Below, in pieces: positions 6,284 to 9,568 of a stretch of DNA of 9,568 bases (position 1 is the first letter of the stretch; every line of letters begins with the position of its first letter). The position numbers and the translations under genes are program-made. The stretch spans positions 1 through 9,568 of the forward strand of contig CADBTM010000037.1 of NCBI GenBank assembly GCA_902797555.1. Direction: 5' to 3'. The stretch comes from Oscillospiraceae bacterium. GTDB taxonomy: Bacteria > Bacillota > Clostridia > Oscillospirales > Butyricicoccaceae. The notes beneath the pieces were generated by a model. The model was not told where the DNA came from. It ran no database searches and saw only the letters and a list, made by a program, of their open reading frames with translations.

Positions 6284-6294
6284 AGGCATGGAAA
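6266..6294 (-). promoter_or_regulatory. Possible promoter for the M50/radical SAM/DUF2344 operon
   Basis: On the minus strand TTTCCA (6294-6289) and TATCAT (6271-6266) are spaced by 17 nt and match sigma-A consensus at four and five of six positions. A start near 6259 would leave a leader of about 26 nt before the ATG at 6232. If the protease is a sporulation gene, a mother-cell sigma factor could be used instead; I see no convincing sigma-E site here, so this call is tentative. Confidence 0.45.
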
Positions 6295-6318
6295 ACTCTT
6301 TGGAAAGGAGCTCGGTCT

Positions 6319-7725
6319 GTGCTGAACAATCTGAGAGACGCCTTTCGGGATCGGGCACTTTTGGGACGCATCGTCCATCTTGCCTGGCCTACCGTTACGG
6401 AAGAACTGCTGTACGCGCTGGTGTCGTATGCCGATACGGCACAGGTGGGTGCCCTGGGTGCGCAGGCTTCGGCTGCGGTCGGTCTGACATCTACCACCGT
6501 CTGGCTGCTGCGTGCACCGGTCTTTGCCGCGAGCATGGGTGTTTTGTCGTGCATTTCGATCTCCCTCGGCGCAAAAAACAAAGAGCGGGCGCAGGCTGCC
6601 GCCATGCAGGCGGTCATCCTCACCCTGGTGATCGGGCTGTCCCTCACGGCGCTCACCCTGTCCATCAGCGGCGCTTTGCCCCGATGGCTGGGCGGCTCGG
6701 AGGAGATCCGGCACGACGCCTCGATCTATTTTGCCATCACCTGCATCCCGTTCTTCTTCCGCACGGCAACGTCGGTTTTCGGCTCGGTGCTGCGCGCTAC
6801 CGGCAATACGAAAACCCCCATGCAGATCACGGCGCTGATGAACGCCTGCAATATTCTGCTCAACGCCCTGTTCATCTTCCCTGCCCGTCAGGTCACGGTG
6901 GGCGGCTTTTCCTTCTATATGTGGGGCGCGGGCTGGGGCGTGATGGGCGCGGCCATCGCCACGGCGATCTCCTTTACGCTGGGCGGCGTGCTGATGACGC
7001 TTTCCGTATGGAATACCCCTTCCCTCGGATTGAAAGGGCAACGGATCCGCTATGACGGCGACGTGATGCGCCAGTGCATCCGCGTGGGTGCGCCGCTGTG
7101 CGGACAGCATCTGATCTCCGGATTCGGCCATGTGGTGTTTACCTCGCTCATCGCCCGGCTGGGCACCGTTCCCATGGCCGCTCACGCCATCGCAATCAAT
7201 GCCGAGGAGGCCTTTTATATCCCCGGTTACGGCATGCAGGCGGCCGCCGCCACGCTGGCAGGCTTTTCCGTTGGAGAAAAGAATGAGAAAAAGCTGCGGC
7301 AGTATACTGCGGCCATCATGGCCATCGCCGCAGGCATCATGACGGCGCTGGGCGCGCTGCTGTTCTGCTTCCCCCATGTGCTGATGGGGCTGTTCACCCG
7401 GGACGCGGAGGTCATCCGCATGGGCGCGGGAGCGCTGCGCATCGTGGCGGTGTCCGAGCCGTTCTTCGCCATCCTCATCATTCTGGACGGCGTGTTCAAC
7501 GGGATCGGCGACACCCGGATGCCCTTTGTCTTTTCGGCGATCACCATGTGGGGCGTGCGCATTCTCGGCACATATATCTGCGTCACCCATCTGCATCTGG
7601 GGCTGTCCGCGGTGTGGATGTGCATGGTGGGCGACAACGTGAGCCGGTGCGGGCTGATGCTTGCACGCTATCTCAGCGGTCGATGGAAGCGGGGTCTGGA
7701 GTTGGACACGCCGAATCAATCCTAG
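6319..7725 (+). CDS. MATE family multidrug/sodium or proton antiporter
   Basis: This 468-residue integral membrane protein should have 12 transmembrane helices in two related halves; it exports drugs or other small compounds in exchange for Na+ or H+. The first helix reads LAWPTVTEELLYALVSYADTAQVGALG, and P24 and D39 have the same 15-residue spacing as the paired proline and aspartate in the first helix of characterised MATE transporters. Other family features are GSVLRATGNTKTPMQ, NALFIFPARQ and the second-half FNGIGDTRMPF. The substrate cannot be inferred. The start is GTG at 6319 with AAAGGAG 8 nt upstream. It is the only plus-strand gene here, with its own promoter and terminator. It separates the M50 operon from the spoIVA unit and reads against both. 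Confidence 0.95.
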   Translation: MLNNLRDAFRDRALLGRIVHLAWPTVTEELLYALVSYADTAQVGALGAQASAAVGLTSTTVWLLRAPVFAASMGVLSCISISLGAKNKERAQAAAMQAVILTLVIGLSLTALTLSISGALPRWLGGSEEIRHDASIYFAITCIPFFFRTATSVFGSVLRATGNTKTPMQITALMNACNILLNALFIFPARQVTVGGFSFYMWGAGWGVMGAAIATAISFTLGGVLMTLSVWNTPSLGLKGQRIRYDGDVMRQCIRVGAPLCGQHLISGFGHVVFTSLIARLGTVPMAAHAIAINAEEAFYIPGYGMQAAAATLAGFSVGEKNEKKLRQYTAAIMAIAAGIMTALGALLFCFPHVLMGLFTRDAEVIRMGAGALRIVAVSEPFFAILIILDGVFNGIGDTRMPFVFSAITMWGVRILGTYICVTHLHLGLSAVWMCMVGDNVSRCGLMLARYLSGRWKRGLELDTPNQS

Positions 7726-7740
7726 TCGTACAAAACAGGA

Positions 7741-7769
7741 TGGAGTGGGGCTTCCCCACTCCATTTTTT
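7741..7769 (+). terminator. Strong intrinsic terminator of the MATE gene
   Basis: A perfect 10-bp stem TGGAGTGGGG / CCCCACTCCA with a 3-nt loop is followed by six T residues (7764-7769), starting 15 nt after the MATE stop. It fills most of the 48-nt gap between convergent genes. In the opposite direction the stem is followed by TCCTGTTTTG, a poorer T-run, so it may also weakly end the spoIVA transcript. Confidence 0.93.
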
Positions 7770-7773
7770 GCTG

Positions 7774-8055
7774 TTACGGCTCTGGATCGAATCCCAGCAG
7801 CGCCCGTCCGAAAACCGACACGGCGCTGTCCTCGTCCCGCAGGTCGGTGACGCTGCGGCCGAGGGTCTCCAGGGCCTCCTCATAGTCGATCCCGCCCACG
7901 GTCTCCTGCAAAAAGGCCTGGGCGCTCTCCCGAAAGGCCACAAGGCGCTCGCTCCCGCCGAACCGCAGCACCAGCAGCACCGCAACGAACAGGAGAAAGA
8001 GCATCGCCCCGGCCCCCTTTGCAGGCGGGGCGTTTCCATAGGTGCGTCTGTTCAT
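7774..8055 (-). CDS. Small single-pass membrane protein downstream of spoIVA, unknown function
   Basis: I do not recognise this 93-residue protein with certainty. It has a short basic N-terminus (MNRRTYGN), one hydrophobic segment at about 17-31, and an acidic extracytoplasmic part with an amphipathic helix (ERLVAFRESAQAFLQETV) and YEEALETLGRSVTDLRDEDSAVSVFGRALLG. That last pattern recalls the linker between the membrane anchor and the LytM/M23 domain in some clostridial SpoIVFA- or SpoIIQ-like proteins, but no such domain follows; the gene ends at PEP just before the terminator. Its ATG shares one base with the spoIVA stop (TGATG) and has no SD, so translation likely depends on coupling. An internal ATG at 8004 with AAAGGGGG upstream is an alternative start. 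Expression with spoIVA would put it in the mother cell. Confidence 0.68.
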   Translation of the reverse strand: MNRRTYGNAPPAKGAGAMLFLLFVAVLLVLRFGGSERLVAFRESAQAFLQETVGGIDYEEALETLGRSVTDLRDEDSAVSVFGRALLGFDPEP

Positions 8056-9533
8056 CAGAAAATGATGCAGATCAGCCCGCCGCTGCCTTCGTTGATGATG
8101 CGCTCCAGGGTGCTTTGCAGCTTTGCCCTGGCATCGTCGGGCATTTTGTACAGCTTGTTGTTCAGCCCCTCGTTGACCAGCTCGCTGAGAGATTTTCCGA
8201 AGATATTGCTCTCCCACAGCTTTTCCGGAGAGTCCTCAAACTCACGCATCAGATAATTCACCAGCTCCTCGCTTTGCTTTTCCGAGCCGACGATGGGGCT
8301 GATCTCGGTTTCCACCTGCGTCTGGATCAGATGGATGCTGGGGGCGCTGGCCTTGAGCCGGACGCCGAAGCGTCCGCCCTGCTTGACGATCTCAGGCTGC
8401 TCCAGCTTCATTTCGCTGCTGTCGGGCATAACGATGCCATAGCCGGTGCGGCGCACCTGCTCCAGCGCGGCTGCCACATGATCGTATTCCCGGCGCACCC
8501 GTCCCATCTCGCACAGGAGGGGCAGCAGGTCGGCCTCGGAATGGATGGGAATGCCGCACTGGCGGCTGAGCATCCCGTAATACAGTCCTTGGGGCAGGGT
8601 CACCGTAGCCTGCACCACGCCGTTGCTGAGAGCAAGGCCGTCCAGCGTTGCCCGCTCCACGCTGCCCTGACCGGTGAGAAGCGCGATCTGCGTCTGGGCG
8701 TCCTTCATATGGGTGATCTTTCCGCAGGTTTCAAATACCGCCTGATAGATCTCGGTCTGCAGCGGGTCATCCGCAGCTAACATAGTAACCCACGGAGGCA
8801 GTGTAAAGCGAAACTCCTTTGCAGGAAATTCATACAGTACTGCGGTGAGAATTTGCTCGATCTCCCCTTTTCGCAGGGTCTGGCAGTTGACCGCGATGCA
8901 GGTGACGCCGTACTTTTCCTCCAGCGTTTCCCTGAGCTCCTGGGCGGAGGCGGCGGCGGGATCCACGGTGTTGAGCAGCAGGCAGAAGGGCTTGTGGATC
9001 TCCTGCAGCTCGGAGACGATGCGCTCCTCCGCCGGGGCATAATCCTCCCGGGGGATATCGCCGATGGTGCCGTCGGTGGTGACCACGATGCCGATGGTGC
9101 TGTGTTCGCAGATCACCTTGCGCGTCCCCAGCTCGGCGGCCTGCGCCAAGGGGATCTCCTGCTCGAACCACGGAGTGTGCACCATGCGGGGCTGATCCTC
9201 CTCAAACTGGCCGATGGCGCCGTCCACCATATAGCCCACGCAGTCGATCAGGCGCAGATTGCATGCAGCGCCGCCCTCCAGCGTGACGGATACGGCCTCT
9301 TCCGGGATAAACTTTGGCTCGGCGGTCATGATGGTCTTTCCCGAGCCGCTTTGGGGCAGCTCATCCTTGGCGCGCTCCTTGAGATAAATATTGTCGATAT
9401 TGGGCAAAACCAGCTGTTCCATAAAGCTTTTTATAAAGGTGGATTTCCCTGTCCGCACCGGCCCCACCACGCCGATATAGATATTGCCCGCGGTGCGGGT
9501 GGCGATGTCCTGATAGATCGATGTATTTGTCAT
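8055..9533 (-). CDS. spoIVA: Stage IV sporulation protein A, coat morphogenetic ATPase
   Basis: This 492-residue cytoplasmic protein has the same length as B. subtilis SpoIVA. It hydrolyses ATP to polymerise on the forespore surface in the mother cell, forming the basement layer to which the spore coat attaches, anchored by SpoVM in Bacillus. The Walker A motif GVVGPVRTGKST puts lysine at K30; T70 in the conserved KTIMTAEPKF and D97 in LIDCVGY match the sensor threonine and Walker B positions of the Bacillus protein. EHSTIGIVVTTDGTIGDI, FGVRLKASAPSIH and the C-terminus ERIINEGSGGLICIIF are near-invariant family blocks. The ATG at 9533 with GAGGAG just upstream is preferred to a GTG two codons earlier. 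The sigma-E promoter expected for this gene is not seen in the 35 nt left and is probably outside the window. Confidence 0.98.
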   Translation of the reverse strand: MTNTSIYQDIATRTAGNIYIGVVGPVRTGKSTFIKSFMEQLVLPNIDNIYLKERAKDELPQSGSGKTIMTAEPKFIPEEAVSVTLEGGAACNLRLIDCVGYMVDGAIGQFEEDQPRMVHTPWFEQEIPLAQAAELGTRKVICEHSTIGIVVTTDGTIGDIPREDYAPAEERIVSELQEIHKPFCLLLNTVDPAAASAQELRETLEEKYGVTCIAVNCQTLRKGEIEQILTAVLYEFPAKEFRFTLPPWVTMLAADDPLQTEIYQAVFETCGKITHMKDAQTQIALLTGQGSVERATLDGLALSNGVVQATVTLPQGLYYGMLSRQCGIPIHSEADLLPLLCEMGRVRREYDHVAAALEQVRRTGYGIVMPDSSEMKLEQPEIVKQGGRFGVRLKASAPSIHLIQTQVETEISPIVGSEKQSEELVNYLMREFEDSPEKLWESNIFGKSLSELVNEGLNNKLYKMPDDARAKLQSTLERIINEGSGGLICIIF

Positions 9534-9568
9534 AGGCACTCCTCTTTTCGCTCTTTCGTTTACTGCAA
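9534..9568. other. Upstream edge of spoIVA
   Basis: These 35 bases hold the spoIVA ribosome-binding site (GAGGAG in minus-strand sense, ending 5 nt before the ATG) in an A-rich context. No promoter can be called with so little sequence. Confidence 0.5.

Noticed and set aside
6233..6358. A 42-residue N-terminal extension of the M50 protease
   Set aside because: The extension is polar, runs through the divergent promoter and into the MATE coding region, and the ATG at 6232 has its own SD site.
5634..6665. A 343-codon minus-strand frame overlapping the M50 gene and the MATE 5' end
   Set aside because: It is out of frame with the HEAGH/PLDGG protease and its translation lacks membrane character or motifs.
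6187..7764. A 525-codon open frame antisense to the MATE gene
   Set aside because: Its translation is rich in His, Gln, Arg and Asp with no domain pattern, as expected for the mirror of a GC-rich membrane protein gene; it has no ribosome site and crosses a terminator.
8005..8032. A 7-bp inverted repeat CGCCCCG/CGGGGCG in the small membrane gene
   Set aside because: The loop is long, there is no T-run, and such pairings are frequent by chance in GC-rich coding sequence.

Overview
The window looks like chromosome of an anaerobic, endospore-forming Clostridia member, probably in or near the Oscillospiraceae/Ruminococcaceae. The reasons are a full-length spoIVA, the Firmicutes-style order rplS-lepB-rbgA-rnhB-yraN, a radical SAM/DUF2344 gene pair next to an M50 protease, strong Shine-Dalgarno sites and high G+C. 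Coding density is very high. No stretch over 300 bases lacks a gene, and I see no tRNA, rRNA, CRISPR array, insertion sequence or phage gene. All protein names come from reading motifs, without database searches.

Right-hand block (minus strand, read right to left): spoIVA (9533-8055) encodes the ATPase that forms the spore-coat basement layer. Its stop overlaps the start of a 93-residue single-pass membrane protein of unknown function (8055-7774). A convergent plus-strand MATE exporter gene (6319-7725) comes next, with its own promoter and a strong terminator (7741-7769) in the 48-nt convergent gap.

Middle block (minus strand): an M50 membrane protease resembling SpoIVFB (6232-5639) starts from a promoter that physically overlaps the MATE promoter. 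A large radical SAM protein (5600-3765) and its overlapping DUF2344 partner (3772-3131) follow. From memory, this trio usually precedes RNase G and rplU in Clostridia. Here rplS follows instead.

Left-hand block (minus strand): a good sigma-A promoter (3127-3099) drives rplS (3024-2683). A well-formed intrinsic terminator lies between rplS and lepB. Then come lepB (2617-1988), rbgA (1991-1134), rnhB (1133-525) and yraN (528-175), joined by stop/start overlaps or direct abutment. A metallophosphoesterase (from 158, running off the left edge) closes the block. Together these serve ribosome assembly (L19, RbgA), protein export (signal peptidase I) and nucleic-acid maintenance (RNase HII, YraN).

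I did not find a clearly new defence or mobile system. The points most worth a second look are these: the clipped-looking small membrane gene after spoIVA, separated from the SpoIVFB-like protease by the reversed MATE gene; the second CxxxCxxC motif at the C-terminus of the radical SAM protein; and the terminator that separates rplS from lepB with no room for a new promoter.
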